A stretch of 12,879 bases of DNA. Source: Euperipatoides rowelli. Its lineage: Eukaryota; Onychophora; Udeonychophora; Euonychophora; Peripatopsidae. The notes beneath the pieces are model-generated. The model searched no databases. It saw nothing but the letters and a program-made list of their open reading frames with translations, and was not told where the DNA came from. The stretch lies in assembly GCA_003024985.2 (NCBI GenBank), contig PXIH01S0002325.1. The stretch is one strand, 5' to 3'. Numbering within the stretch: position 1 is the stretch's first letter; every line of letters starts with the position of its first letter. Both the position numbers and the translations under genes were made by a program. Below, piece after piece: positions 1 through 7,692 of the stretch.

Positions 1-660
1 TAAATGTATTAAAAATCAATAATGATATCTTGTCCTCATTTGATGGGGGTGGTTATTGTTTGATTTGTTTAAAAATAATTTTACTGTTTTGTGTAGGTTA
101 TTTTGTTAGATATTCTATTTGAATATATTCTATTTTTAATATGTTTACAACAAGACCTTGGTCTTGGTTGATTTTGTTTATCCAAATCAGATAAATGTTA
201 GTAGAATTACTTATTAACAATGGTAAGTCTGATAATTAACTTTATTATAAAAGTTACATCTTTCGGATTTAGACCTAACAATGATTAAAAAAATTCCTCT
301 TAGCCTAATTCAATTTCACCCCACCCATATCCAGAAATTTTAAATATTTATTATCAAAAAGGATATCTTTGTCACAATATTTTTGTAAAATTTGGTGCTT
401 ATATTTTAAGGATAAACCCTGTAGATCTATTTAAAACTTTTTTGAATTTATTAGACATCTATAGCCTTAATGTTGACAAAAAAGTTTCTTAAAATTCAAA
501 TGGTGTAGACCCACCCATATGTACATATGCATTTGAAGCATATATTTTAAGACATGAGGTCTGTGGGCATATTTGAAACTTTTGAGTTGTGAATTTATTA
601 CAAAATCGGAAGTGCAGAAGTAGGCCTATAGTTGCTATATAATAAGAAATATTTATTTGA
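1..660. other. AT-rich non-coding DNA, no gene seen
   Basis: No ORF of note lies here and no RNA gene is recognisable. The stretch is A/T-rich with short homopolymers. Its only internal structure is a weak, diverged direct duplication, listed separately. The word TAGCCTA occurs at 301-307 and TAGGCCTA at 621-628, both members of the over-represented words described under findings. Confidence 0.6.
317..600. repeat. Diverged direct duplication
   Basis: Blocks repeat in the same order. CCACCCATAT is at 321-330 and 511-520. ATATTTTAAG is at 401-410 and 542-551. An AAACTTTT block followed by GAATTTATTA is at about 434-453 and 575-600. The offset is 190 bp for the first block and about 141-147 bp for the others, so the first copy carries about 45-50 bp that the second lacks. 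This looks like an old tandem or segmental duplication. Low-complexity A/T blocks inflate the similarity, and only the CCACCCATAT and ATATTTTAAG anchors are persuasive. Confidence 0.35.
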
Positions 661-681
661 AAAAATTCTAGTTAGAGATCG

Positions 682-785
682 TACCGTATATACCAGGGAG
701 TTCCCGTGACTGCCATGGTACCTATCGTGGTGCCCATCAGTCAATTTTGTGTGCCCCCGGCCGTCGCTGTTCTACCACAAAACGA
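682..785. other. GC-richer patch, possible old repeat fragment
   Basis: This stretch is clearly richer in G+C than its surroundings. It contains TACCGTA at 682-688, a GGGAGTTCCC palindrome-like block, and a CCCCCGGCCGTCGCTGTTCT segment. A related segment occurs at about 1706-1737, where a CGACTGTTCT block is followed by CCACAAG. The shared order suggests two diverged copies of one repeat. No open frame of useful length crosses it. Confidence 0.3.
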
Positions 786-789
786 AAGC

Positions 790-1460
790 TATTTCACATT
801 AAGTGGCTAGCATCTGAATTCCATTGATTTAGATTGTAAGTGCTTAGGCAGCCAAATTCTATCTCTACATCTATTTTTTTATTTTATAGATACTGTATAA
901 AATATTATTCTATCTCAAACTATTAATGTAATAATATCAATATGTGAGTAGATAAAATGATTTGTGAATAATTAGGCTACTTGTTTTAAAAAAAGTTTGC
1001 GATAGCAAGTTGTGAAAAACTTTAGAAGTGTTTTTCATCATCTATATTTTAATATTGATTAGTACTCTGTGTGCCTATTTCCAATCGTAACTTTTATTTA
1101 TATGAATTTAGTTTAGTGATTAATCTGTTTTGAAATGAAAAGATGAATGCTTATTTCTTAATAAATAAAATCTGTTTGCTAAAGATTCGCTAAGTTGAGT
1201 GTATTCAGTCTTACTACATCAACTAGAGCGGTGTTCTTTTGTTGTATAGGCCTACTCATTTTTTGTGTAACTTACATTGAGATAAAAACTACTTCAATCG
1301 TGTTCGCAATATTTATAATAGATTTAAATTTAACAGATTGGAAGTAGCTACACTCTCAAAATAAGATCTAAAGTTAATTAAAAATAAATATGTATTGTAA
1401 CAAACTAGCAATCTTGATTTTCTTAATTATCGGATATTTTTTAAAGTCTGTGTTGGTTTA
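790..1460. other. AT-rich non-coding DNA
   Basis: No supported gene, RNA or transposon is visible. The stretch holds TACTGTA at 891-897, TAGGCTA at 973-979 and TAGGCCTA at 1247-1254, which belong to the over-represented TA-flanked words. A 60-codon ORF just downstream (1470-1652) is rich in Phe, Lys, Ile and Arg-Glu and runs into the GA tract, so it is treated as chance. Confidence 0.6.
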
Positions 1461-1620
1461 TATATCGAGATGATAAACATGGAGAAGTTCAACTCTATCA
1501 GTAAAATCTTTTTTTTTCTTTCTAGAAATGTTTGTTCTTGTATATTTAAATCAATTTTCATTCTTAAACTAAAATACATGTTTAAATTAAAATATATTTA
1601 TACTGTAGGAAATCTATTGC

Positions 1621-1638
1621 GAGAGAGAGAGAGAGAGA
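1621..1638. repeat. (GA)9 microsatellite
   Basis: Nine perfect GA units, followed by CA. A shorter GA run is at about 12734-12743. Length polymorphism is likely, and no function is suggested. Confidence 0.9.
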
Positions 1639-1682
1639 CATGGAGTGGTTAGCTCCAGCTCTTTCTTACAATGTGTAAAAAA

Positions 1683-1740
1683 AAACCACCACTTTGGTAA
1701 CCACCTTGGCAGCGACTGTTCTCTCTTTTGCCACAAGTCA
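1683..1740. repeat. Second copy of the 690-780 repeat-like patch
   Basis: This GC-richer segment shares a CG(A/-)CTGTTCT then CCACAA arrangement with 762-780, with about 7 extra bases between the two blocks here. A GTGGTTA at 1645-1651 and a TAACCAC at 1698-1704 form weak inverted arms. The similarity is short, so relatedness is tentative. Confidence 0.25.
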
Positions 1741-1779
1741 AAATAGTAATTAATGTTTATATTTTAAACATTGACTTGT
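1733..1779. repeat. Interrupted inverted repeat
   Basis: ACAAGTCA (1733-1740) and AATGTTTA (1752-1759) pair with TAAACATT (1765-1772) and TGACTTGT (1772-1779). The left arm has 11 extra bases between its two paired blocks, so this would be a bulged hairpin. It could be a decayed MITE or coincidence in A/T-rich DNA. Confidence 0.3.
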
Positions 1780-2516
1780 TTTAATTTATTACAAAATTAA
1801 TTTTGGTGATTATATATGATAGCTTGAGACAAAATACAGTATCAAAATAAATCCATATTACTTAAAAATATTTAAAAAAGTGTTTGTAATAGGATCACTC
1901 GTTATCGGTATTATTGCTCTTTTTCTATCATGAGAGAGACAAACTGGCTGTTTTGACCAATGAGGTAGAACCATTCATTTAAAAGGTGTGAAAAAAACAT
2001 GGCTTTAGGCATTAAGTACGTTACTACAAGGAATAAAAAGATAAGTTGATTGGTGAAATATCTTTTGAGGTTTATAATAATTGTATTAGTCTTCAAATCA
2101 TATTGTAAAATTTATATATTGATTATAAATGAGACGTTAGGTCTCAAATTAAATTTGCATTATATTAAAATTATTAATATACATGTTTGTGTGGAGAATA
2201 GTTCTACGTAGGCTAACTTTTACTGTATGTGGATTTGAGGGTGCTTTATTAAATAAAATATTATTATTATTAGTAGCCTATGTAAGATTCTACCGTTACT
2301 AATTTTTTGAAGGCACTTTCTAATGGTTTACTTCATTCAGCTCTATGAAGTCATATTACTTTATTAATCACTCATAAATGACAATGGAACATGGCTTATA
2401 TACTGACTTGTATACTGTATACGCTGACTTCTGTAGCATATAGACTTTCTAATTATTAACTTAATTAATCATTTTTCTTATATATAATTATCTACCCCCA
2501 CTAATTATTAGCTGCT
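1780..2516. other. AT-rich non-coding DNA
   Basis: No supported gene lies here. A 61-codon minus-strand ORF (1911-2096) is hydrophobic and low in complexity and has no recognisable domain. A short (TTA)n run lies near 2260-2271. TAGGCTA at 2209-2215 and TAGCCTA at 2274-2280 occur here. Confidence 0.6.
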
Positions 2517-2766
2517 CTTGGATTTTGCATGATAGGTAATGTATCCTAGAACATAAAACACTAGGACAGGAAGCCAGCCATCTTGGATTTTGTAATGCCT
2601 TATGGGAAGGTGTGCCAGAAACTAAAATACTAAAACAGGAAGTCAGCCATCTTGAATTTTGTAATGCCTTATGGGAAGGTGCACCAGAAATTAAAACTCC
2701 AGGAAGTCCACCATATTGGATTTTGCATTATGGGTAATGTGTCCTCGAAAAATTTCGAAGACAGAA

Positions 2767-2775
2767 ACCGGAAGT
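2767..2775 (+). promoter_or_regulatory. ETS-type site in the repeat
   Basis: ACCGGAAGT is the optimal core of ETS-family (GABP/ELK-like) sites. It recurs at 3109-3117 and, as ACCGGAAGC, at 3148-3156. An inverted variant (TTTCCGGTT) is at 2794-2802. These recur because they are part of the repeated unit, so each one taken alone is weak evidence of regulation. Confidence 0.35.
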
Positions 2776-2857
2776 CGAAAAGTTACCTTGACATTTCCGG
2801 TTAATAGAGAGCTAAAATACCAGGACAGGAACCGAGTCGGCCATCTTGGATTTTGTA

Positions 2858-2876
2858 TGACCTTGACCTTTGACCT
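2858..2876 (+). promoter_or_regulatory. Triple nuclear-receptor half-site (DR0 + DR1) inside the repeat
   Basis: Three TGACCT half-sites lie at 2858-2863, 2864-2869 and 2871-2876. The last two form a perfect DR1, the arrangement known to bind RXR, HNF4, COUP-TF and PPAR heterodimers. The first two read TGACCTTGA, which matches the extended half-site of the NR5A/ERR receptors in reverse. The motif match is directly visible; binding or activity is inference. A decayed counterpart (TGACCTTTAATCTAGAT) is at about 3117-3133 in the last unit, so the sites belong to the repeat consensus. Confidence 0.45.
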
Positions 2877-2986
2877 AGATTTCCAGGACAGGAACCGGCA
2901 GTTAAATTGATGTCATTCTGGTCTTAAAGCCCCTTAAACCTAGCAAAATTAGGAACAGGAAGTTGGCCATATTGGATTTTACAATG

Positions 2987-3014
2987 CATTATGGGACATA
3001 TATTACCCATAATA
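2987..3014. repeat. Small hairpin within the array
   Basis: ATTATGGG (2988-2995) is the exact reverse complement of CCCATAAT (3006-3013), with a 10-base loop. The arms extend outward to about 11 bp with one mismatch. It lies in the sixth array unit and could form a cruciform or simply reflect two oppositely oriented fragments of the ATTATGGG word. Confidence 0.5.
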
Positions 3015-3372
3015 CATCTTAATATAGCATCATATGACATCATTTCCAGTTAAAACCTCTTAAACCTTAGCCAAAACAAGAACCCGAAGTAGACCATCTT
3101 GGATTCGAACCGGAAGTGACCTTTAATCTAGATCGAAAACGAGGCAAACCGGAAGCAGAAGTGTTCTGGAACCCCTGTATTACATCTACTATTATTAGAG
3201 TAATTATTATTATTATAAGGCCTGTTGTATTTCAACTCTCAACAGGCTATTCATCTAGTACGGTACTTTTAATATTTAAAAGAAGTTTTCCTCCCCCTCC
3301 CCCAAATAAAATGGAACATTAGGTATAAAATGTTTTTAACATTGATCAAAAATATATTTAACTTTTCTTAAG

Positions 3373-3596
3373 TGGTGTTTTGCGCATTCAATGAAATTGC
3401 CAAACATTCACATCCTAATTCCTTATCACTCCCACAAAAATCTTTCTATATAATGTGTACATGGTGCCCAGTCATTTTGAAAATGGATAGTGAAAATGAG
3501 AAGGTCATTATTAATGTCACATTATGGTCTTGGTGGTGCATTTCTACACATGAAAATGAATTAGATGCAAAAGAAAATGGTGGATGGTATCATTAA
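3373..3596 (+). CDS. Possible 3'-terminal coding exon, unrecognised
   Basis: A 74-codon open frame follows an acceptor-like AACTTTTCTTAAG (AG at 3371-3372) directly after an in-frame TAA, so an exon would start at 3373 with two bases completing a split codon. The translated end is varied and polar, with WSWWCISTHENELDAKENGG followed by WYH and then a TAA stop. An AATAAA at 3644-3649 and a TG/T-rich stretch at about 3658-3668 follow, as expected of a terminal exon with a short 3' UTR. I recognise no family. ORFs of this length occur by chance at this composition, and AATAAA is common in AT-rich DNA, so this may be spurious. The alternative is neutral intergenic sequence. Confidence 0.2.
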
Positions 3597-3643
3597 ATAG
3601 TAATCAATGAGCTGCTGCTGTTTTTGTAAAGTTTAATAATTTG

Positions 3644-3649
3644 AATAAA
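3644..3649 (+). promoter_or_regulatory. Poly(A) signal AATAAA
   Basis: A canonical AATAAA lies 47 bases after the stop of the 3373-3596 frame and is followed by a TGCTTGTATTTC stretch that could serve as the downstream GU/U-rich element. It matters only if that exon is real. Confidence 0.25.
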
Positions 3650-3793
3650 ATATCTCATGCTTGTATTTCTATAAATAATAATGATATAGCCTACAGTAGA
3701 TAAATTTTGCTATCTGGCAACTTATTAATAAAAATGCTCCATTTAAAATCGTCATTTAAATATACAAAATAATGCATATCTTCATATGNGTTT

Positions 3794-3880
3794 GAGGGGT
3801 GCACAAATGTTGGCTCCGCATTTGGGTCCGGCCGAATACCAGCCATTTTTCCATTATTTATATCTGGCTGAATAGTTTAT
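3794..3880 (+). mobile_element. hAT-like transposon end, fragment
   Basis: GAGGGGTGCACAAATGTTGG starts at 3794 and resembles the CAGGGGTG...CAAA start typical of hAT-superfamily TIRs, with the first C changed to G. The patch is GC-richer than its neighbours. It carries two direct subterminal words, GGCCGAATA (3830-3838) and GGCTGAATA (3866-3874), of the kind bound by hAT transposases. No matching right end (CACCCCTG) is visible downstream, so this would be a truncated copy. The TIR comparison rests on known hAT consensus ends and was not searched. Confidence 0.4.
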
Positions 3881-4158
3881 AATGAGCAATTTAGAAGCTC
3901 GAGTTCTCATTTTTTTTTCAAATTTTCCACATTAATAATTTAAATGCCTGTATTAATCCTAAGAGCCTTAAAAATAATACGTTTTATTTTAAATAAATGC
4001 ATACAGAATTTTAATAAAATTGATTGAAAAATGTATTTTATATTTTTTATATTGATATCACTATATTATTGAGTTTTAAAATGTCAAACATCGCATAGTA
4101 AATTAAAAATGCTTTATTCCTATGTAAGTGAAAAATAAATAAGTTCATTTAACTTTAG
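3881..4158. other. AT-rich non-coding DNA
   Basis: Very A/T-rich, with nothing recognisable. It may include the decayed interior of the hAT-like element that begins at 3794. Confidence 0.5.
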
Positions 4159-4389
4159 GGCCAACTGAAAGTAGCTGTTACTCAATCACTTGGTAAAGAC
4201 TCGTTTTCGGACTTTGAATATCTTCCAATGTTACAGATCTCATTTTACAGCTACCACTGCCCTTCATTCTATTTGGGTGAAGGGGGGTATAATTTAATAG
4301 TTATAAGTATTACAATTATAATTAAAAGAAGAATTATAATAAGAATCAAAAGAATACAAATAAAAACGTTAAGAACAATAACACAATAA
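4159..4389 (+). CDS. Doubtful exon-like open frame
   Basis: A 76-codon frame opens after TAG at 4156-4158, which is also the AG of an acceptor-like TTTAACTTTAG. It begins GQLKVAVTQSLGKDSFSDFE and stays varied for about 45 codons. It then collapses into Ile/Arg/Lys-rich translation of an A-rich simple sequence and stops at 4387. A GTAAAG donor-like site at 4193 would give a 34-base microexon. No family is recognised. Several stop-free runs of this size are expected by chance here, so this is only a note for transcript checking. Confidence 0.12.
   Translation, partial: GQLKVAVTQSLGKDSFSDFEYLPMLQISFYSYHCPSFYLGEGGYNLIVISITIIIKRRIIIRIKRIQIKTLRTITQ
4260..4284. repeat. Short hairpin
   Basis: CCCTTCA (4260-4266) pairs with TGAAGGG (4278-4284) around an 11-base loop. 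It is isolated, and no terminator-like or RNA-gene context is apparent. Confidence 0.35.
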
Positions 4390-4412
4390 TAAGAACAATA
4401 ATAATAAAATGC
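4306..4412. repeat. A-rich low-complexity tract with (AAT)n-like units
   Basis: The plus strand is dominated by A, T and occasional G or C, with AAGAACAATAA repeated at 4371 and about 4391 and interspersed AATAAT units. A minus-strand 78-codon ORF (4269-4505) is the hydrophobic translation of this tract and is not a gene. Confidence 0.6.
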
Positions 4413-4733
4413 CTTATGGGCATAAAATACAAATACTGGTAGGCCTATATTAAAGTAAATATATACAATAGAAATATAACATTTCACTAAACTCTTCATT
4501 AGCACCAGATTAAATCCACAAGTGTATAAATCAAAATGTGTCTTTCATTAAAATAAGATCTTACACTCACAGTTTGGACTTAGTAATGTCACTGAAAACT
4601 TTTTCAGCATTAAGAGGGATGTAAGTTGATTTTAAGTTTAAACACGCTGCTAGTAGCCACACAAAGTATAAGCAAATTATTCTTTCAGATATGAAATATA
4701 AATTTGCACCTTTTCCAAGTTGTAACTTAAAAC

Positions 4734-4770
4734 CTTAGACCATACAAACATTATATTTGTATGGTCTAAG
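4734..4770. mobile_element. Perfect 37-bp hairpin flanked by 8-bp direct repeats
   Basis: CTTAGACCATACAAA (4734-4748) is the exact reverse complement of 4756-4770, with the 7-base loop CATTATA. CTTAAAAC lies immediately on both sides (4726-4733 and 4771-4778). Perfect inverted repeats between perfect 8-bp direct repeats have the layout of an insertion by a hAT-type transposase, which duplicates 8 bp. At 37 bp it would be an extremely short derivative, nearly all TIR. AAGTTGT also occurs on both sides (4717-4723 and 4779-4785), so an alternative is a palindrome formed during repair with duplicated flanks. Confidence 0.6.
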
Positions 4771-4785
4771 CTTAAAACAAGTTGT

Positions 4786-5530
4786 CCATATTAAAATAAT
4801 TTCAATTTGTCTATGTAATTCAAAAGATCAGTACGGTATCTAGCATTTTATAGCGTTTGCCTGGTGTGAGTGCATTAAACCCTTTCCAAACAGACATACT
4901 GAGTAATCAAAGGGGTCCAACTCTATCATACAATAATCCAAAATTTAGATAAATATATAACAAAAAAAAAAAATTTCACTATGAAGGCTTTAAATAATTA
5001 AATTATGATTTGGTTAACATGTGTCAACACAATCAATGCAAATTTTTCCAAATATTTAAAAAATACAATTTAGGACTAAATTTAAAAATATGATATCAAC
5101 CTCCATTAATACAATATTATAACTAGTACTGTGTCATTTCAATGAAAATAATTTGGACAACTTAAATATTCCTTATTAAAGACAGAATGATGTTTCCAGC
5201 ATACCGCATAATTATATAAGAAAAACATAATTTCCTGTTACTCAATACAATTACGTGTGTAGGCTATATTGCATGTGGGAAGTAGAAAAAAATAATTCAA
5301 TAACAAAAAATGTCATTGCATGAAGGAAGCACATCAGATATTACATTTCAAGACTTCAATATATTTAAAAAAAAAAAAAGATTTCCTAGAGTATTTATTT
5401 TTATCATAAGAGATTATGTAAATAATATAAAGCCGATTTGTTAAATAACACTGATTTATCATTTTACTAGCCTAAAAATATAAGCCTATATAAATAGGTC
5501 TATATAAATATTTCAAAGTGAAATTTATAT
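4786..5530. other. AT-rich non-coding DNA
   Basis: No gene is seen. It contains A-runs of 12-13 (about 4962-4974 and 5367-5379), TACGGTA at 4832-4838, TAGGCTA at 5260-5266 and TAGCCTA at 5468-5474. The A-runs lack target duplications or upstream Pol III boxes that would mark SINEs. Confidence 0.6.
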
Positions 5531-5535
5531 TACAG

Positions 5536-6037
5536 TACAGTAAAAACTGTCTTGAGAGACCACCCCTTCTGCCATAAAATAACAGTCTCTCAAAACAGGT
5601 GGTCTCTCAAAAGAATTTAACCTGTTATGAGGGACCAATACTGCTACCGTATTTATATAAGTCTTTCAATGGGGGTGGTCTCTAAAATAAACTTTCTCTT
5701 TTTTTTCAATAAACAATGTTCCCTCACTTAGCCCAATACATATTGAAATGCAATACAATGTTGTATTTTAAGGCATTTACACATTTGTTTAAATTTGTTT
5801 TGTTTTTTTATTAATTTTATATGTGAATAAAAAAATGGCACATTTTCTACAATTCGTTTAACAAAAAAGGCAGAATTCAATGCTGGGAATCTTAAAAGGC
5901 TGGCCACTGGTCACATTAGAGAGGTGGTCTTTAATAGAGGTCATTTGTGTGAAAAAATGATTGGTGCAAAGAAATTGTGGTCTTTAAAGACAGGTGGTCT
6001 CTAATAGCAGGGGTCTCTCAAAATAGGTTTTACTGTA
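5536..6037. mobile_element. 498-bp MITE with 30-bp TIRs and TA target duplication
   Basis: The element spans 5538-6035 between TA dinucleotides (5536-5537 and 6036-6037). The left end CAGTAAAAACTGTCTTGAGA and the reverse complement of the right end match over about 30 bp with 3 mismatches and end in GAGAGACC. Variants of GGTGGTCTCT recur inside at about 5600, 5676, 5932, 5979 and 5994, as subterminal repeats commonly do in transposase-binding regions. There is no ORF, so it is non-autonomous. A TA duplication with CAGT ends points to the Tc1/mariner/pogo group; the family name is not determined. TACAGTA is present twice in tandem at the left edge (5531-5542). Confidence 0.85.
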
Positions 6038-6500
6038 TATAAAAAGTAATTTTACAAGGTAATAAATACTAAGGTCATTTTTTTTATAAACCAGTAGACA
6101 AAAATTGAACCAAATCTCATTTCAAAATGAATTTCATTGGCCTGAAGCTAATTTTACAATTTAATAATTAGGAAGAATCTACTGCAACAGTAATATTTAT
6201 CGCATAAGCAGAATTTGCAACCCAAACATTCGCTTTTATGAAGTGGACTTAATGGCCACCTGTTGTCTAACACAGTAAAAAAATTTATCATACGTTTTAT
6301 GTGATTTCCAAGATAAAAATCACAGGTTTGAAAAGCTCTCCCTTATAATTTAAAGCTTATTTATTTTAGACCTGTACTAAATTTCATACTAAAAAAAAAA
6401 GAAAATAGACTATTTTGGTAGAAAAACCGAGAGAACTTTGAGGAGGAGCATGAAAATCCAATCAGATCATATTTGTTTTTAATATTTGCACAGGGGTAAA
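6038..6500. other. AT-rich spacer between two elements
   Basis: No ORF, hairpin or repeat of note lies in this 460-bp spacer. Two T- or A-runs and ordinary A/T-rich sequence are all that is visible. Confidence 0.6.
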
Positions 6501-6506
6501 TTATGT

Positions 6507-7268
6507 TACCGTAGAATGCCGACCAAAAGTGCCCCACCAAGTAAGGTTGCCCCCACCCTATTTCTTAGTAAAACATCGATAAACAGCACCATCACCGAAG
6601 AAGAGCGCCATCACTAGACTTTGACTTTTTTATCACTCTGAAAAAAATCCAAGGGGTATCCATACAAGAGTGCTCCCTAGATTTTTGCTTACATTTTACC
6701 TCATCTAAGGTTCAGGACAGTGTATCCATACGAGAGCGCTGTGTAAAAATTTTCATGTCACAATCTGACATTATTATGCTGTGACATCATTTTTATGTGT
6801 TTTATGTGATCTAGATAAATATCAAGACACATAGCTATACAAGTGCGCCATATAGGAAATGTCCATATCTTCTGTGAATAACGTTGAATCCTCATAAACA
6901 GAACGAAAGGGGCCTGTAATATTAAAAAGTGAAAGTTTTAACTTAGACGGCACTCTTACTTGGCACATATATCAGCCAACCTTTATTGATGTGTGATGTC
7001 ATGTTTTGTGTATACCAGCCATATTGGAATTTTCAAGATAATTTCCTAAAGTTTTGGGAAGCATGTCCAAGTAAGGCGCCGTTTTGAAAAACAATCATTT
7101 TAAGAATTCTGATTATAGCCAAAGAAGAACGCTTAGTCAGTTTTGCAATGCATTGTGGTAAATCTAAGGTACACTATCATGGATCCGAACAAGACCCCCT
7201 ACCCCCTATTATCCCCCCAAACGAATGATAAGAGTGCATGCACGGTCCTTGATCGGCATTCTACGGTA
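6507..7268. mobile_element. 758-bp TA-flanked element with 17-19-bp TIRs
   Basis: TTACCGTAGAATGCCGACC at 6506-6524 is mirrored by the reverse complement of 7251-7269 with one mismatch. If the TA at 6507-6508 and 7267-7268 is the target duplication, the element is 6509-7266 with CCGTAGAATGCC ends. The interior is GC-richer than its flanks and has no long ORF. It repeats a motif of the form (A)AGAGYGC or CCAAGTAAGRYGCC at about 6534, 6598, 6660, 6727, 6838, 6950 (reversed), 7067, 7126 and 7230, often 60-67 bp apart. It also contains CCAGCCATATTGGAATTTT and AATGCATTGTGG words shared with the 2517-3170 array. A non-autonomous DNA transposon is the simplest reading. Confidence 0.7.
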
Positions 7269-7273
7269 ATATT

Positions 7274-7690
7274 TAGACATGAATACATTTTTTAATGATC
7301 CAGTAGTACAGTGACAGGAGAAAATAAAATATACTTTTTTCTATATACACTGCAGTAAGAGAAGGTGCAGCCTTTATAAAATTAGGATTGGTAAACTGCT
7401 TTGTAAACTCCAAAGCAATAGTTTAGTATAACATAAATAAGCAATAGGCTATAGCAAATTTTAAAAACAATTTGTTCACTTTATGCAATAGATTTTTTTT
7501 TATTTATTAGCTAATAAAGACATTAAAACCCAAATATATTACCTTTCAAAACAAAAATATATTAGGTAGGCTATAAGTTTAACTCATTTTTAATTTCCCC
7601 ACTGTCCACTTTGACTAACTAGCCTACTTTTACTTGCTAAGGCAAATGGATACTTTTTAGTTGAATAGAAGATACTCATTAATATTCTTT
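7274..7690. other. AT-rich non-coding DNA
   Basis: No gene is seen. Three TAGGCTA/TAGCCTA words occur within 182 bp (7445-7451, 7567-7573, 7620-7626). A poly-T/TTTATT stretch at about 7492-7508 would read AATAAA on the minus strand, about 560 bp beyond the minus-strand ORF that ends at 8071. Confidence 0.5.
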
Positions 7691-7692
7691 CT

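Larger units (their letters stand above)
2517..3170. repeat. Degenerate tandem array, 64/128-bp period
   Basis: Each unit opens with (C/A)TTGGATTTT and closes with a CAGGAAGT-like block and CCAT. Unit starts are 2517, 2582, 2651, 2715, 2845, 2971 and 3098, giving lengths of 65, 69, 64, 130, 126 and 127 bp and a partial last unit. The later units are almost exactly twice the early ones, as in a higher-order repeat where alternate unit boundaries decayed or where two subunits fused. Shared inner words are AATGC(C/A)TTATGGG, (A)CAGGAAGT, ACCGGAAGT, CCTTAAACCT and TGACCTTTRA. Sparse relatives occur at 6998-7175 and 8735-8800. The open frame at 2716-2910 is made of repeat units and is not treated as a gene. 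Confidence 0.85.

Noticed and set aside
1470-1652. 60-codon plus-strand ORF
   Set aside because: Phe/Lys/Ile-rich, and its Arg-Glu end is the GA microsatellite.
2716-2910. 64-codon plus-strand ORF
   Set aside because: It is composed of the tandem repeat units, and its codons mirror the repeated motifs; no domain.
3095-3120. GGATTCGAACC resembles the complement of a tRNA T-loop (B box), suggesting a minus-strand tRNA or SINE promoter
   Set aside because: Only two base pairs of a T-stem form around it, no A box or acceptor stem fits, and the segment is simply an array unit junction.
2517-3170. Regularly spaced repeats considered as a CRISPR array
   Set aside because: Units are degenerate over their full length with no unique spacers, and the DNA is clearly eukaryotic.
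3116-3322. 68-codon plus-strand ORF
   Set aside because: It runs from the repeat array through an (ATT)n stretch and a C-rich tract, giving Ile and Pro runs; low-complexity chance frame.
4269-4505. 78-codon hydrophobic minus-strand ORF, membrane-protein-like
   Set aside because: The apparent membrane segments are translation of an AAT-rich low-complexity tract.
5367-5379. A-runs (also 4962-4974 and 12643-12658) as SINE or LINE tails
   Set aside because: No target duplications, Pol III boxes or reverse-transcriptase remnants next to them; such runs are common in this AT-rich DNA.
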